Source: Niastella populi
GTDB lineage: Bacteria > Bacteroidota > Bacteroidia > Chitinophagales > Chitinophagaceae
Length of the DNA: 64,000 nucleotides
Direction: 5' to 3'
NCBI RefSeq assembly: GCF_002078015.1
Contig: NZ_LWBP01000199.1
Location: forward strand, 248,001-312,000
Shown here one piece after another: positions 16,684 through 26,522 of the stretch. A model generated the notes under the pieces. The model did not search any database, was not told where the DNA came from, and was given only the letters and a program-made list of their open reading frames with translations. A program made the translations under genes and the position numbers. Position 1 is the stretch's first letter. Each line of letters opens with the position of its first letter.

Positions 16684-19600
16684 ATGCCTACAGCCAAACT
16701 AACGCTTGCCGTGTTGGTAATGAGCTGGTGCTCTGTTGCGTTTGCACAAAACAAACAGTTCACCGGTAAGGTTACCAATCCGCAACAAATGCCCCTGGCC
16801 GGGGTCTCCGTTCAAATCAAGAACAGTAAAACGGTTACCGCAACCGCCAGTGATGGCAGCTTCACGATCTCAGCACCCGACGACAAAGTGGTGCTTGTAT
16901 TTTCCTCTGTTGGTTTTGAAAAGAAAGAACTGCTGGCAACCGCCGGTGTTCCTGTTGAGTTACAGTTAAAAGAAGAAGCACAGGGTCTTTCAGACGTTGT
17001 TGTGGTTGGGTATGGCACCCAGCGCAAAACGGAACTGACGGGCGCGGTATCTTCCATACGAAACGAAAAGCTGCGTGAAATGCCGGTTGTAAGCGTTGAA
17101 CAGGCAGTATCGGGCCGGCTGGCCGGTGTGCAGGTGCAACAAACCTCCGGGCAACCGGGCGCCGGTATCAGCGTACGGGTTCGTGGCGTATCGTCTATTG
17201 CAGGGGGTAATGAGCCATTATATGTTATCGATGGTTTGCCCCAGTTCAACGATGATGTGCGTGGCGCCAACGGTTTGGCCACCATCAACCCAAGCGATAT
17301 TGAATCGATAGAAGTTTTGAAAGATGCATCGGCCACCGCCATCTATGGTTCACGCGGCGCCAATGGCGTGGTAATGGTCACTACGCGTTCGGGCCGGGCC
17401 GGACAGGCGCGCATCGTGTTCGAAAGTTCAGCCGGCATACAACAGGTGCGTAAAAAGCTCGAGCTGATGAATGCCGATGAATATGTCGATTTCGCCAAAC
17501 GGTATTATACCAATTCGAACCAGGCGCTGCCCGCCGACCTCGCAGCGTATACACCCGGTGTAAGTACCGACTGGCAGGAGGAAGTGTTCCGCACAGCGCT
17601 TCTTGCCAATAATAACCTGAGCATTTCGGGCGGTAACGATAAAACGCGTTACTATATTTCTACCGGATATACCAGCCAGAACGGGATCGTGCGTAACAGC
17701 GGTTATAAACGCGGTTCACTGCGGTTGAATGTCGATAGCCGCGTGAACGACCGGTTCTCCATCCAGTCGCGCATGACGGTTTCCCGCGCCAGGCAGAACG
17801 GCTTCTCCCCTTCCGTTGGTGATAACACGCGCAACTTTGGTAAATCGGGCATCGGTTCGGTTATGCGCGCCGTACCTACGGTGGCGGTAAAAAATGCCGA
17901 TGGAACCTATACCGATGTAACGCCTTTCACCTTCAATGGTATCGACGCAGAAAACCCGGTAGCCATGGCCGAAGAAGTGCTCGATCAGAACACTACTACC
18001 CGCGTACAGGGCGGTGCAGACTTCAAAACCATTATCATAAAGGGATTAACCAACACCACCCGCCTTTCGGGCGATTATTATCACATTCGCCGCGATCTGT
18101 ATTTCCCGCGCATTTTACCGCGCCTTGGCAATAACATCGGTTCTGCCGAGTTGGGTAATTACGATAAAACTTCCTTACTGGCTGAAAACTTCCTCGAATA
18201 CAAATACAATCTCACCCCGGGGTCGTACATAGAAGCTATTGGCGGGGTATCGTATCAAAAAGAAAGGCTGAACACCATCGACCTCGCCGCTTCGGGTTTC
18301 GGTACCGACCAGTTAAAGAACTACAATTTCAACTCAGCCAACTCGGTGAGCAAACCACTTACAAACGTAGTTGAAAACTCAATAGTTAGTGCGTTTGCAC
18401 GTGTACGGCTGAACCTGAATGACAAATACATGTTCGCCGCCAGTATTCGCCGTGATGGCGCTTCGGTATTTGCCGAGAACAACAAATACGGGGTGTTCCC
18501 ATCAGTATCGGCCGCGTGGCGCATTTCAGAAGAAGCATTCCTGCAGAACGTTACCTGGTTATCGGGCCTCAAACTGCGTGGCAGCTGGGGGCAGGCAGGG
18601 AACCCCGCCATTCGCCCCTACCAGTCATTACTGTTAGGACAAACCGTAAATACCGGGCAGGGCGCCGGAACCGGCCTGGCTGTTGGCCTGGCGCCTACGT
18701 TCCCCAACCCTGATCTGAAATGGGAAACCACTACACAAACAGATATCGGCTTTGACGCCGGACTGCTTAACGAAAAGATCCGCATCACTTTCGACTATTA
18801 TATCAAAACAACTTCCGACCTGCTGGCGCTGGTGCAGTTACCGCCAAGTGCCGGTGTTGGCGCCGGTATTGGTTCAGGCCCCGGCCAGATCATCGATAAT
18901 GTAGGTGAAGTAGAGAACAAAGGCTGGGAACTGACATTGGGCACCAACCTGCTGAACAATGGCGACTTTACGATCGCCATCGATGTGAACCTGTCGCAAA
19001 ACAGGAACAGGGTCACCAAAACAAAAGACGGTAAAGACATACCTACCATTGCCGGTGGTAATGATGCGTCGGGCTCAAACAGTATTATTCGTCCGGGTGA
19101 ACCGCTCTCCGCTTTCTACGGGCCTAAATTCACCGGCCTCGATAAAGACGGCGTTGCGCAATATGAGAACCTGAATGGCGATAAAGACGCCAATGGCCGT
19201 GATCTCATCAATGCGCTTGACAACCAGATCATCGGCAGCCCCTACCCCGATCTCTATTATGGCATCAACCCAACCATCCGGTATAAACGTTTTACGTTAT
19301 CATCGGTATGGGCAGGTGTAAGCGGTTCACGAATCAATAATGCCGCGTTGTTCGATATGACCATTCCTTCGCCGGTAGGCCAGTATAACAAACGGAAAGC
19401 GCTGAATGATTTTTATCCCAATCCGAGCCTAACAGTGAGCAATTATCATTTCCGCAGTAATCGCTATATGGAAAACGGTTCATTCTTCCGGCTGCGCAAT
19501 ATCAGGCTCGACTATAATGTCGATCTGAAAAGCAAGACCGTCAGGAACCTGAACGTATATGTAAGCGCACAGAACCTGCTCACCGTTACCGATTATTCAG

Positions 19601-19713
19601 GATATGATCCCGAGGTGAACACCTTCAACGGCAACGACCGCCGCCAGGGAGTTGACCTGGGTGCATATCCCGCTGCTAAAACTTACAATTTGGGTTTAGG
19701 TATTACTTTTTAG
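16684..19713 (+). CDS. SusC/RagA-family TonB-linked outer membrane protein (no STN)
   Basis: 1009 residues. A signal peptide ends AFAQ, then a carboxypeptidase-like regulatory domain (FTGKVTNPQQMPLAGVSVQIK, residues about 26-100), the TonB-box-like DVVVVGYGTQ, a plug domain with ISVRVRGVSS and PLYVIDGLP, the conserved DIESIEVLKDASATAIYGSRGANGVV (about 205-230) and a long 22-strand barrel ending in F. Together with the SusD lipoprotein downstream it imports an oligosaccharide or similar ligand across the outer membrane, driven by TonB. It lacks the N-terminal STN domain that its paralogue at 34064 has, so it is not expected to signal through FecR. Control may be through the palindrome at 16601. 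Confidence 0.93.
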   Translation: MPTAKLTLAVLVMSWCSVAFAQNKQFTGKVTNPQQMPLAGVSVQIKNSKTVTATASDGSFTISAPDDKVVLVFSSVGFEKKELLATAGVPVELQLKEEAQGLSDVVVVGYGTQRKTELTGAVSSIRNEKLREMPVVSVEQAVSGRLAGVQVQQTSGQPGAGISVRVRGVSSIAGGNEPLYVIDGLPQFNDDVRGANGLATINPSDIESIEVLKDASATAIYGSRGANGVVMVTTRSGRAGQARIVFESSAGIQQVRKKLELMNADEYVDFAKRYYTNSNQALPADLAAYTPGVSTDWQEEVFRTALLANNNLSISGGNDKTRYYISTGYTSQNGIVRNSGYKRGSLRLNVDSRVNDRFSIQSRMTVSRARQNGFSPSVGDNTRNFGKSGIGSVMRAVPTVAVKNADGTYTDVTPFTFNGIDAENPVAMAEEVLDQNTTTRVQGGADFKTIIIKGLTNTTRLSGDYYHIRRDLYFPRILPRLGNNIGSAELGNYDKTSLLAENFLEYKYNLTPGSYIEAIGGVSYQKERLNTIDLAASGFGTDQLKNYNFNSANSVSKPLTNVVENSIVSAFARVRLNLNDKYMFAASIRRDGASVFAENNKYGVFPSVSAAWRISEEAFLQNVTWLSGLKLRGSWGQAGNPAIRPYQSLLLGQTVNTGQGAGTGLAVGLAPTFPNPDLKWETTTQTDIGFDAGLLNEKIRITFDYYIKTTSDLLALVQLPPSAGVGAGIGSGPGQIIDNVGEVENKGWELTLGTNLLNNGDFTIAIDVNLSQNRNRVTKTKDGKDIPTIAGGNDASGSNSIIRPGEPLSAFYGPKFTGLDKDGVAQYENLNGDKDANGRDLINALDNQIIGSPYPDLYYGINPTIRYKRFTLSSVWAGVSGSRINNAALFDMTIPSPVGQYNKRKALNDFYPNPSLTVSNYHFRSNRYMENGSFFRLRNIRLDYNVDLKSKTVRNLNVYVSAQNLLTVTDYSGYDPEVNTFNGNDRRQGVDLGAYPAAKTYNLGLGITF

Positions 19714-19732
19714 ACAACAGTGAAGTCTGTAA

Positions 19733-19823
19733 GTTATTCAGTTATTGAGTTATTGAGTCAGGAGTTTTTAAGTCAAGGCAAACTGAACAACTGAAGAACT
19801 GAACAACTGAAGAACTGAATAAC
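19733..19823. repeat. Word-repeat hairpin between susC and susD
   Basis: GTTATTCAGTT (19733-19743) is the exact complement of AACTGAATAAC (19813-19823). The right arm is a tandem of AACTGAACAACTGAAG (16 bp, itself two 8-bp halves); the left arm carries GAGTTATTGAGTTATT-type words. The structure sits between two genes of one transcript and has no U tract, so it may tune the susC:susD ratio rather than stop transcription. Confidence 0.7.
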
Positions 19824-19844
19824 CTGATAAAAAATACTTGAAAT

Positions 19845-21314
19845 ATGAAACTAAAATTATTCTATATACTATCAGCCGTCACGTTGATGGTGAGTTGTAA
19901 AAAGTTACTGGAAGAAGAACCGAAAGCAACCGCCACCCTGGGCGAACTCGATCCCACCACGCTCGATCAAACAGTGATCGGGGTATACGAACCGCTTACC
20001 CGCAGTCGCGGCCGGTTATGGGAATCAACCGCCGGGCTTGGCCTCGAGCTCATGAGCGAATATGCCGACGGCGGATCGAGCCAGGCAAACTGGAGCAATT
20101 ACAATAACGTAATGAACCTGCCCAATAGCTTTGCACAAAGCTGGACAACGTTATACGAAGCCATCGGTCGCGCCAATTTACTGATCTATAACCTCGGCAG
20201 GAATACAACGCTCAGCGATGCCGTAAAAATGAAAGCCTATGGCGAAGCTTATTTTGTACGGGGCTATTGTTATTATTTTGCCGTACGTGTTTGGGGCAAG
20301 GTACCATTACGGCTGCAGCCTGTTGTAAACGCCAATGATGTGGCGCTGGCTTTGTCGCCGGTGAACGTTATTTACGATTCTATCATTAAGGATATGAAGT
20401 TTGCCGAAACCGCGTTGCCCAATACCACCACCTTACCCGGCAGGGCAACCGCAGGCGCCGCCAAAACCGCACTCGCCGATATTTATCTCACCCTCGGCCA
20501 GTTTGCCGAGGCCCGCGACAAGGCAAAAGAAGTGATGGACAACAAAGCCACTTATGGTTACGACCTGGAGCCATCACTGGCAACAGTATACTCGCCTGCA
20601 CTGGCCACCAATAAAGAAGATATCTTTTCCCTGAAATTCTCGCAGATCGTTGACAAAGGCGCTTTCATGGCTTCCTATTGGGCCGATTCAAAAGCCAGGG
20701 CAGCCGGCTTTTCGGTAAGCGGTAATAAATTCGGCGGCATCATTTCACTGGCCCCATTGATCAAAAACTGGGACGACAATGACCTGCGCAAAAAATTCAG
20801 CACCTATAACAGTTACCTGATCAATGGCGTGGTAACGGCCGCTGAAATTGAAAAAGATATTTATGACCTGCGTATGGGTAAATACAAAGATCCCGATGCG
20901 CCTATCGATACCGGCAATGGCAACGATTTCTATCTGTATCGATTTTCCGATGTGCTGCTGATCTTTGCGGAAGCGGAAAACAAAACCAATGGAGCCACCG
21001 CTGCGGCTTACAATGCCATCAACCAGGTACGCCGCCGCGCGTATGGTGTACCCGTCAATACACCCAATGCCACGGCCGATCTGCCGGCCGGGTTAAGCCA
21101 GAGTGAGTTCGATGACATGGTGTTCCGCGAAAGAGGTTATGAATTTATCGGGGAAGCAAAACGCTGGTTCGATATGGTTCGCACCAACCGGGTTGCACAA
21201 ACCATCAATGGCGTAAATGCCGTGATCAAATTCCCGAATCGTAAACCCGTGCCGAACAAGGTTATTTTTGCCTTACCCGATGTGGAGTTGCAGAATAACC
21301 CGTTGGCAAAATAA
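19845..21314 (+). CDS. SusD/RagB-family nutrient-binding lipoprotein
   Basis: 489 residues with lipoprotein signal ending VSCKK. The SusD fold of TPR-like helices is visible: FVRGYCYYFAVRVWGKVPL, the N-terminal segment EEEPKATATLGELDPTTLDQTVIGVYEPL, and the C-terminal RYRFSDVLLIFAEAENKTNG and FRERGYEFIGEAKRWFDMVRTNR motifs. It covers the SusC barrel on the cell surface and binds the incoming glycan. It is the partner of the SusC at 16684, spaced by a 131-bp hairpin spacer. Ligand unknown; the nearby GH43 suggests a hemicellulose oligomer. Confidence 0.92.
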   Translation: MKLKLFYILSAVTLMVSCKKLLEEEPKATATLGELDPTTLDQTVIGVYEPLTRSRGRLWESTAGLGLELMSEYADGGSSQANWSNYNNVMNLPNSFAQSWTTLYEAIGRANLLIYNLGRNTTLSDAVKMKAYGEAYFVRGYCYYFAVRVWGKVPLRLQPVVNANDVALALSPVNVIYDSIIKDMKFAETALPNTTTLPGRATAGAAKTALADIYLTLGQFAEARDKAKEVMDNKATYGYDLEPSLATVYSPALATNKEDIFSLKFSQIVDKGAFMASYWADSKARAAGFSVSGNKFGGIISLAPLIKNWDDNDLRKKFSTYNSYLINGVVTAAEIEKDIYDLRMGKYKDPDAPIDTGNGNDFYLYRFSDVLLIFAEAENKTNGATAAAYNAINQVRRRAYGVPVNTPNATADLPAGLSQSEFDDMVFRERGYEFIGEAKRWFDMVRTNRVAQTINGVNAVIKFPNRKPVPNKVIFALPDVELQNNPLAK

Positions 21315-21798
21315 TGAATATCGAATGTAGAATGTTGAATATCGAAGGAAGAGAAATAAAAAATGAGGAATGAAGAATTAAAAATGAGAAAGTAGAAAAT
21401 ACAAGAAGAATCTCGAATGTCAAATGTAGCATGTCGAATATGGAAGGTTGGGAAATTGCATTTCCCACTTCTACATTCGACATTGAGTATTCAATATTCG
21501 ATATTCTGTATTTCATTTTTCATTTCTCCAAGGGAATTTCAACCACAAACAAAACAGGCGCTGCCGCTTCCCTTTCTTTCCTCAATGTAAATATTTAGTT
21601 ATGCAGCGTGATCAATGTTCCTGTGACTTTAATCAGATGTAAAGTTTAAACAGGTTTTGCGCCAGAATGGCTGTTCCCCGGTGAAAAAAGGAAATTGTGT
21701 CGATGAATTTGAGCGGGCGATCAAAAAAAAACGGGCTAAAACCACAAATCGTTATCGCAGTCAGGGTATTTACTTAACCATTCGAAACTGGCAAACCT
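21315..21798. repeat. Long imperfect hairpin after susD
   Basis: Between 21316 and about 21532 the sequence folds on itself. GAATATCGAA (21316-21325 and 21337-21346) matches TTCGATATTC (21497-21506); GAATGTAGAA (21323-21332) matches TTCTACATTC (21469-21478); and GGGAAAT/ATTTCCC (21450-21466) forms the tip. Arms are made of GAATGT/GAATAT words. The rest up to 21798 holds no gene. It could serve as a large terminator after the susCD unit. Confidence 0.7.
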
Positions 21799-21806
21799 TA
21801 TCTTTG
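21799..21806 (+). promoter_or_regulatory. -7 promoter element 7 bp before the MBL gene start
   Basis: TATCTTTG is an exact TAnnTTTG match only 6 bases before the ATG at 21813. Transcription would begin at or next to the start codon, predicting a leaderless or nearly leaderless mRNA. Confidence 0.6.
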
Positions 21807-21812
21807 CACAAC

Positions 21813-22667
21813 ATGTCGCTGTTTATTGCATCGCTGAATTCCGGAAGTAATGGAAACTGTTACTATGTAGGCAACGGCCAGGAAGCCATCCTGGTTGATG
21901 CCGGTATCTCATGCCGCGAAACGGAGCGGCGCATGAGCCGGCTTGGCCTGTCGATGCAAACGGTGAAAGCTATTTTTGTTTCGCACGAACATACCGATCA
22001 TATCAGCGGTATTCCGGTGCTGGCAAAAAAATACCAGCTCCCCGTATATATCACCGAGGCCACTCATTACCACGGCAATTTATCTATTCAAAAAGAACAG
22101 GTATTCGCATTTAAAGCATATGAACCCGTGCAGGTCGGCAGCCTGGCCATTCAGGCATTCCCCAAAAAACACGATGCCGCCGAACCACATAGTTTTATCG
22201 TCAATGGCAATAATGTGAACATTGGCGTGTTCACCGATATCGGTTCCGCCTGCGATCATGTGATAATGCATTTCAAACATTGTCATGCCGCTTTTCTCGA
22301 AGCCAATTACGATGAAGAAATGCTGGAGAAAGGGAGTTACCCGCGGCATTTAAAGAACCGCATCCGCGGCGGTCATGGCCATCTCTCCAACAAACAGGCG
22401 CTGGAAGTATTTACCAAACACAAGCCGGCGTATATGAGCCATCTGTTCCTCTCCCATTTGTCGAGAGACAATAACTCTCCCCAACTGGTACAACAGTTAT
22501 TTAATGAACATGCCAACGGCACGGAGATCATTGTTGCATCGCGGTTCGAAGAAACCGCGGTTTACCGTGTGCAGGCAACACAGGATGCAGTACCGGCCGG
22601 CCTTCCTGTAAAAACGGAAATGCAGGTAAAGTTCAGGCCTTCATACACTCAATTGCGTTTATGGTGA
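21813..22667 (+). CDS. MBL-fold metallohydrolase, YycJ/WalJ-like
   Basis: 284 residues from the ATG at 21813; a longer frame reaching 21657 is rejected because it would begin before the promoter element and lacks family similarity. Zinc ligands are visible as SHEHTDH (residues 57-63, HxHxDH), FPKKHDAAEPHSF, FTDIG and GGHGHLSN. The opening SLNSGSNGNCYYVG is characteristic of the YycJ/WalJ-type branch, small nuclease-like or phosphodiesterase-like hydrolases connected to cell-wall or DNA repair functions in other phyla. It stands alone. Substrate not known. Confidence 0.87.
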   Translation: MSLFIASLNSGSNGNCYYVGNGQEAILVDAGISCRETERRMSRLGLSMQTVKAIFVSHEHTDHISGIPVLAKKYQLPVYITEATHYHGNLSIQKEQVFAFKAYEPVQVGSLAIQAFPKKHDAAEPHSFIVNGNNVNIGVFTDIGSACDHVIMHFKHCHAAFLEANYDEEMLEKGSYPRHLKNRIRGGHGHLSNKQALEVFTKHKPAYMSHLFLSHLSRDNNSPQLVQQLFNEHANGTEIIVASRFEETAVYRVQATQDAVPAGLPVKTEMQVKFRPSYTQLRLW

Positions 22668-23054
22668 ATGGGTAAAGTTGTGCAATCACCCGTTTTGGGT
22701 ATAGGAAATTTCATCCCCCGCACTACTGCTGAAAAAGATATACTTACAAATTACATACTGTTGAACCAGCTCACTGAACCGCTTACAATTGATAAATTTT
22801 CATATACCACTAAAAGAGTATTGTACAGGAACACAGCAATATTATTTTTGCATGGTCAAATCTATAGTTAAGGAAAGATGTTCGTTAAAATTCATCTCCT
22901 GAAAAGCCCTTTCCTAAATTATTCCTGGAAGCAAATGTTCGGCAGGCACTGCTCACCAAACGTATACTGATGACATTCCAGTAGCCCCAATGTATACCCG
23001 GACCATCAGGCCCAGGCGGATATGCCATCTATTTAAACTTTTAAAAGCATCACC
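22668..23054. other. Intergenic region after MBL gene
   Basis: A 67-codon frame starts directly after the MBL stop (ATG at 22668, MGKVVQSPVLGIGNF) but resembles no known protein and has no separate signals, so it is not called a gene. The rest holds nothing I can identify. Confidence 0.4.
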
Positions 23055-23588
23055 ATGAATGGATCATTTACACAATTGATTCTATTGTTATTGCTATGTC
23101 CTTACTTCTCTCCTGCCCAGGAGATCACTCCAACAATTATCAACGTCACCGGCGGTTCGGCCATCAAAGGTTATTACCGGTTTGACTGGAGCGTAGGCGA
23201 AATGTGCCTCATCGACAGTTATACAAAACCCAATTGCATACTGGAGAACGGCTTTTTACATCCGGGAACGGAAAGGCCATCCCCGGTAAAGCCCATTGAT
23301 TTTTTTGCCACCGGCGATATCATGATCTTTCCCAATCCGGTTTATACGATCACTGAATTGAATTTAACTCTTTCACAACCGGGTAAGGTAAACCTTCGCC
23401 TTATGGATATTATGGGTAAGCTGGTGGAAGTAAGACAATTCGATTACAACGGCACAGGCCGTATAGAAAAGATCGACCTGCAGCGATTCCCTGCCGGAAC
23501 TTATATGCTGCATGTTTTGTTGAAACCAACCGATGAATCGATGCCTACCCGTAAAGGCACTTATAAACTCGTACACATCACCAGATAA
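23055..23588 (+). CDS. Exported protein with type IX secretion sorting domain
   Basis: 177 residues with a signal peptide ending FSPAQ. The C-terminal about 85 residues show the type A sorting pattern of T9SS cargo: IMIFPNPVYTITELNL, KVNLRLMDIMGKLVEV, and IDLQRFPAGTYMLHVLL. Such proteins are exported through the outer membrane and attached or released. Between signal and sorting domain only about 60 residues remain (GGSAIKGYYRFDWSVGEMCL), a motif common in short Bacteroidota T9SS proteins upstream of tail-fibre-like proteins. It is 102 bp before the 941-residue protein, possibly one operon. Confidence 0.8.
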   Translation: MNGSFTQLILLLLLCPYFSPAQEITPTIINVTGGSAIKGYYRFDWSVGEMCLIDSYTKPNCILENGFLHPGTERPSPVKPIDFFATGDIMIFPNPVYTITELNLTLSQPGKVNLRLMDIMGKLVEVRQFDYNGTGRIEKIDLQRFPAGTYMLHVLLKPTDESMPTRKGTYKLVHITR

Positions 23589-23690
23589 AATCATTGCTGA
23601 TCTGCGATTTAGGGATTCCGGAATGGATACGACTCCCAAAATCACGCAATCTCAATACTATTCCTACTACCTTTTACAAATCACTGAACA

Positions 23691-26516
23691 ATGAAATCAC
23701 TATTTACAACACTCCTGTTGTGTGTTGCTGTTATTTCCATCGGCCGGGCGCAGGCGCCGGCTGTGATCAATTACCAGGGTATAGCCAGAAACCCGGGCGG
23801 CAATGCGCTTCCTTTCAAGAACATTAAGTTACGGCTGACCATTCATGATGGTACGCCAACCGGTTTAACCGTTTACAGTGAAACCCGTTCGCTTTCCACC
23901 AATGGCTTTGGTTTATTCAATGCAGGCATTGGCAGTGCTGGCGGTACAGATATAACAGGCAATATGACCACCGTGAACTGGGGCGGCGGCAGTAAATATT
24001 TGCAGGTTGAAATAGACCCCGACGGCGGCAGCAATTTTACGAATATGGGCACCAGTCAGTTGCTGTCGGTTCCTTATGCTTTATTTGCCGCATCGGCATC
24101 CCCGGGTGGAAATGCCGGCGGTGACCTTACCGGCACGTTTCCCAACCCCACCATTGGCAATGGAAAAGTGACCGGGGCAAAGATCGCAGCGGCCACTATC
24201 ACAGCCGATAAACTGGCGGCAGGGGTAATACCAGCCACCTTACCGCCAACCGGAGCAGCCGCGGGCGATCTCGGTGGCAACTACCCCAACCCTACAGTTG
24301 TTGGGTTACAAAACCAGCCGGTAGACAATACCGCGCCGGCAAATGGACAGGTGCTAAAATTCAACGGCACCAGTTGGGCGCCGGCATCGGATAATACCGG
24401 TGGCGGAGCACTCAGCCTGCCTTTTATTACCACCGTAAATGAAGCCGGCACTGTGTTCTCCATAACAAACGATGGCGATGGCACATCGATCGAAGGCGTG
24501 AACAACACAACCACTTCAAATATCAGTTCCATCCGCGGTATTGTATCAAATGCTTCTCCCGGCGGTTTCTCCTCGGGTGTTCGTGGTATCAATAATGGTA
24601 CCGGCGGGTTAGGTGTTGGCGTATATGGCTCGCAAAACGGCAGCGGCTGGGGCGTTTATGGCGTTACACCAAACGGATTGGGCGTTTATGGAAATGCATC
24701 TGACAATGGTTTTGGAGTATATGCCAATAGTAATACAGGTACCGGTTTACAGGCAACAAGTAATAATGGCATTGCGGCCAGCTTCAACATCTACAACAAT
24801 GCCAATAACAACAATGTGGTGAGTGCAAGTACAACCGGCAGCGGCACTGTTATCAATGTAACCACTACGGGCAATGGTGCAGGTGTGCGCAGCAGCACGG
24901 GCGCCGGTTTTGGCGTGCATGGCATTTCTTCCGCCCAATCTTCGGCCGGCATCGTGGGCGATAATAATGGCGGCGGCGAAGCAGTGGTAGGAAGAACCAC
25001 CAGCGATATCGCTGGCGCGGTTGTAGGCAGAAACGACGGCGGCGGTTACGGCGTGCGTGGGTTCGTTTCCTCCAACAACACAGGAACAGCTGTGGGCGTA
25101 ATGGGACAGGTTGGGTTGAATAACGGCACAGGACGCGCCGGACGTTTCGAGAACCTGAATGCCACCAATACAGCCGGCAATACCCTGGAAGTGGAAACGA
25201 ATGGCAATGGCAACATCCCTGATAATACACAGGGTAATGCTGCTTCTTTCCTGGTTGACAATACCAATAGTGTGGCTGCTGCAGTACGTGGGGAAGTAAA
25301 GACCATCTTTGGCAACTTTGGTGCAGCGGCCATTTTTGGAAAATCCAGCGGTACTGGTGGATTTGCCGGTCTGTTCCATGCTTCCAATTCGGCAGGCAAC
25401 GGACATGCGCTGGTATCCATTACCGATGGCAACGGGAATGCCGTTACAGCCAATGCCAGCAAAGATGGCAACGGCGTGGAATCATCTGTAGACGGTGCAG
25501 GCAATGCCCTGTATGCATGGGTGCCGACATTTGCCACCGGCCGCGCCGGACGCTTCAATATTTACAACCAAAACAATACCAGTGATGCTATAACGGTAAC
25601 CACCGTAGGCAATGGCGTTGCCGGTAATTTCAAAGTAGATAGAGTTACAGGAACAAAAGCGGCGGTAAAGGGCGAAGTGAACAGCCAGTTCTCCAATTTT
25701 GGAACTGCAGGTATCTATGGCATTTCTTCAGGTACGGGTGGATATGCCGGTTTATTTCATGCAAGCAATCCGGCAGGTAACGGTCCGGCCCTGATAGCGA
25801 TCGCTGAAGGGAACGGGAATGGCATCACCGCCAACGCAGGCAATACCGGCGATGGTGTTGAAACCACGGCCGATGGTACGGGCAGTGCGCTGTATGCATG
25901 GACGCCAAATTTCAGTATGGGAAGAGCGGCGCGCCTGGTGAATTATAATACGTCAAATACACATCCGGTGCTTACCGTTGAACAACATAGCAGCGGCAGC
26001 CTGGCTGTTTTTAAATCGGGCAACCCGGGCACAGTAAATGTTGCCCGTATCAATGCTGCGGGCAGGGGCTTTTTCAATGGCGGTACGCAAAACAGCGGCG
26101 CCGATGTGGCCGAAGCATTCGATGTGGAAGGCAATATAAAAAGTTATGAGCCGGGTGACGTGCTGGTGATCTCACTCGATAAAGACCGGGCTGTTGCCAA
26201 ATCGAGCGAACCCTATTCTACCCTTGTGCTGGGTGTATACGCTACCAAACCCGGCGTGTTGCTTACTGAAGAACACATCGATCATTCACTGGAAGATAAA
26301 GTGCCCATGGGCGTAATTGGAGTAATACCAACAAAAGTTTGTATCGAAGGCGGCGCTATTCAAAAAGGCGATCTGCTGGTCACTTCTTCAATACAGGGAG
26401 TGGCCATGAAAGCCGACCTTGATAAAGTAAAACCCGGACAAATAATTGGCAAAGCGCTGGAAAATTACAACGGCGCCGGTATCAGTAAAATAAAAGTATT
26501 TGTAAACTGTAAATAA
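23691..26516 (+). CDS. Giant glycine/asparagine-rich repeat protein, tail-fibre-like, exported
   Basis: 941 residues. A signal peptide (MKSLFTTLLLCVAVISIGRA) is followed by a beta-domain (to about 140) and two GDLxGxxPNPTxxG motifs as in fibre proteins. The centre is a long series of G-V-Y-G, S-S-G-T-G and N-G-N-G repeats, with a diverged internal duplication of a block around GLFHASN.AGNG.AL (near residues 555 and 685). The C-terminus (from about 805) is a separate, charged domain: GADVAEAFDVEG, PGDVLVISLDKDRAVAKS and PMGVIGVIPTKVCIEGGAIQKGDLL, seen at the end of many exported Bacteroidota fibre-like proteins. No phage genes are near. Probably a cell-surface structural or adhesive protein; function inferred. 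Confidence 0.8.
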   Translation: MKSLFTTLLLCVAVISIGRAQAPAVINYQGIARNPGGNALPFKNIKLRLTIHDGTPTGLTVYSETRSLSTNGFGLFNAGIGSAGGTDITGNMTTVNWGGGSKYLQVEIDPDGGSNFTNMGTSQLLSVPYALFAASASPGGNAGGDLTGTFPNPTIGNGKVTGAKIAAATITADKLAAGVIPATLPPTGAAAGDLGGNYPNPTVVGLQNQPVDNTAPANGQVLKFNGTSWAPASDNTGGGALSLPFITTVNEAGTVFSITNDGDGTSIEGVNNTTTSNISSIRGIVSNASPGGFSSGVRGINNGTGGLGVGVYGSQNGSGWGVYGVTPNGLGVYGNASDNGFGVYANSNTGTGLQATSNNGIAASFNIYNNANNNNVVSASTTGSGTVINVTTTGNGAGVRSSTGAGFGVHGISSAQSSAGIVGDNNGGGEAVVGRTTSDIAGAVVGRNDGGGYGVRGFVSSNNTGTAVGVMGQVGLNNGTGRAGRFENLNATNTAGNTLEVETNGNGNIPDNTQGNAASFLVDNTNSVAAAVRGEVKTIFGNFGAAAIFGKSSGTGGFAGLFHASNSAGNGHALVSITDGNGNAVTANASKDGNGVESSVDGAGNALYAWVPTFATGRAGRFNIYNQNNTSDAITVTTVGNGVAGNFKVDRVTGTKAAVKGEVNSQFSNFGTAGIYGISSGTGGYAGLFHASNPAGNGPALIAIAEGNGNGITANAGNTGDGVETTADGTGSALYAWTPNFSMGRAARLVNYNTSNTHPVLTVEQHSSGSLAVFKSGNPGTVNVARINAAGRGFFNGGTQNSGADVAEAFDVEGNIKSYEPGDVLVISLDKDRAVAKSSEPYSTLVLGVYATKPGVLLTEEHIDHSLEDKVPMGVIGVIPTKVCIEGGAIQKGDLLVTSSIQGVAMKADLDKVKPGQIIGKALENYNGAGISKIKVFVNCK

Positions 26517-26522
26517 ACAACA

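Noticed and set aside
22668-22871. 67-codon frame right after the MBL gene
   Set aside because: No similarity, no promoter and an irregular composition; may be chance.
24747-25406. Long minus-strand frame opposite the 941-residue gene
   Set aside because: It is a shadow of a repetitive coding sequence; the plus frame has signal peptide and domains.
23691-26516. Prophage tail-fibre gene
   Set aside because: No other phage genes nearby; the signal peptide and the C-terminal domain are of the exported Bacteroidota type.
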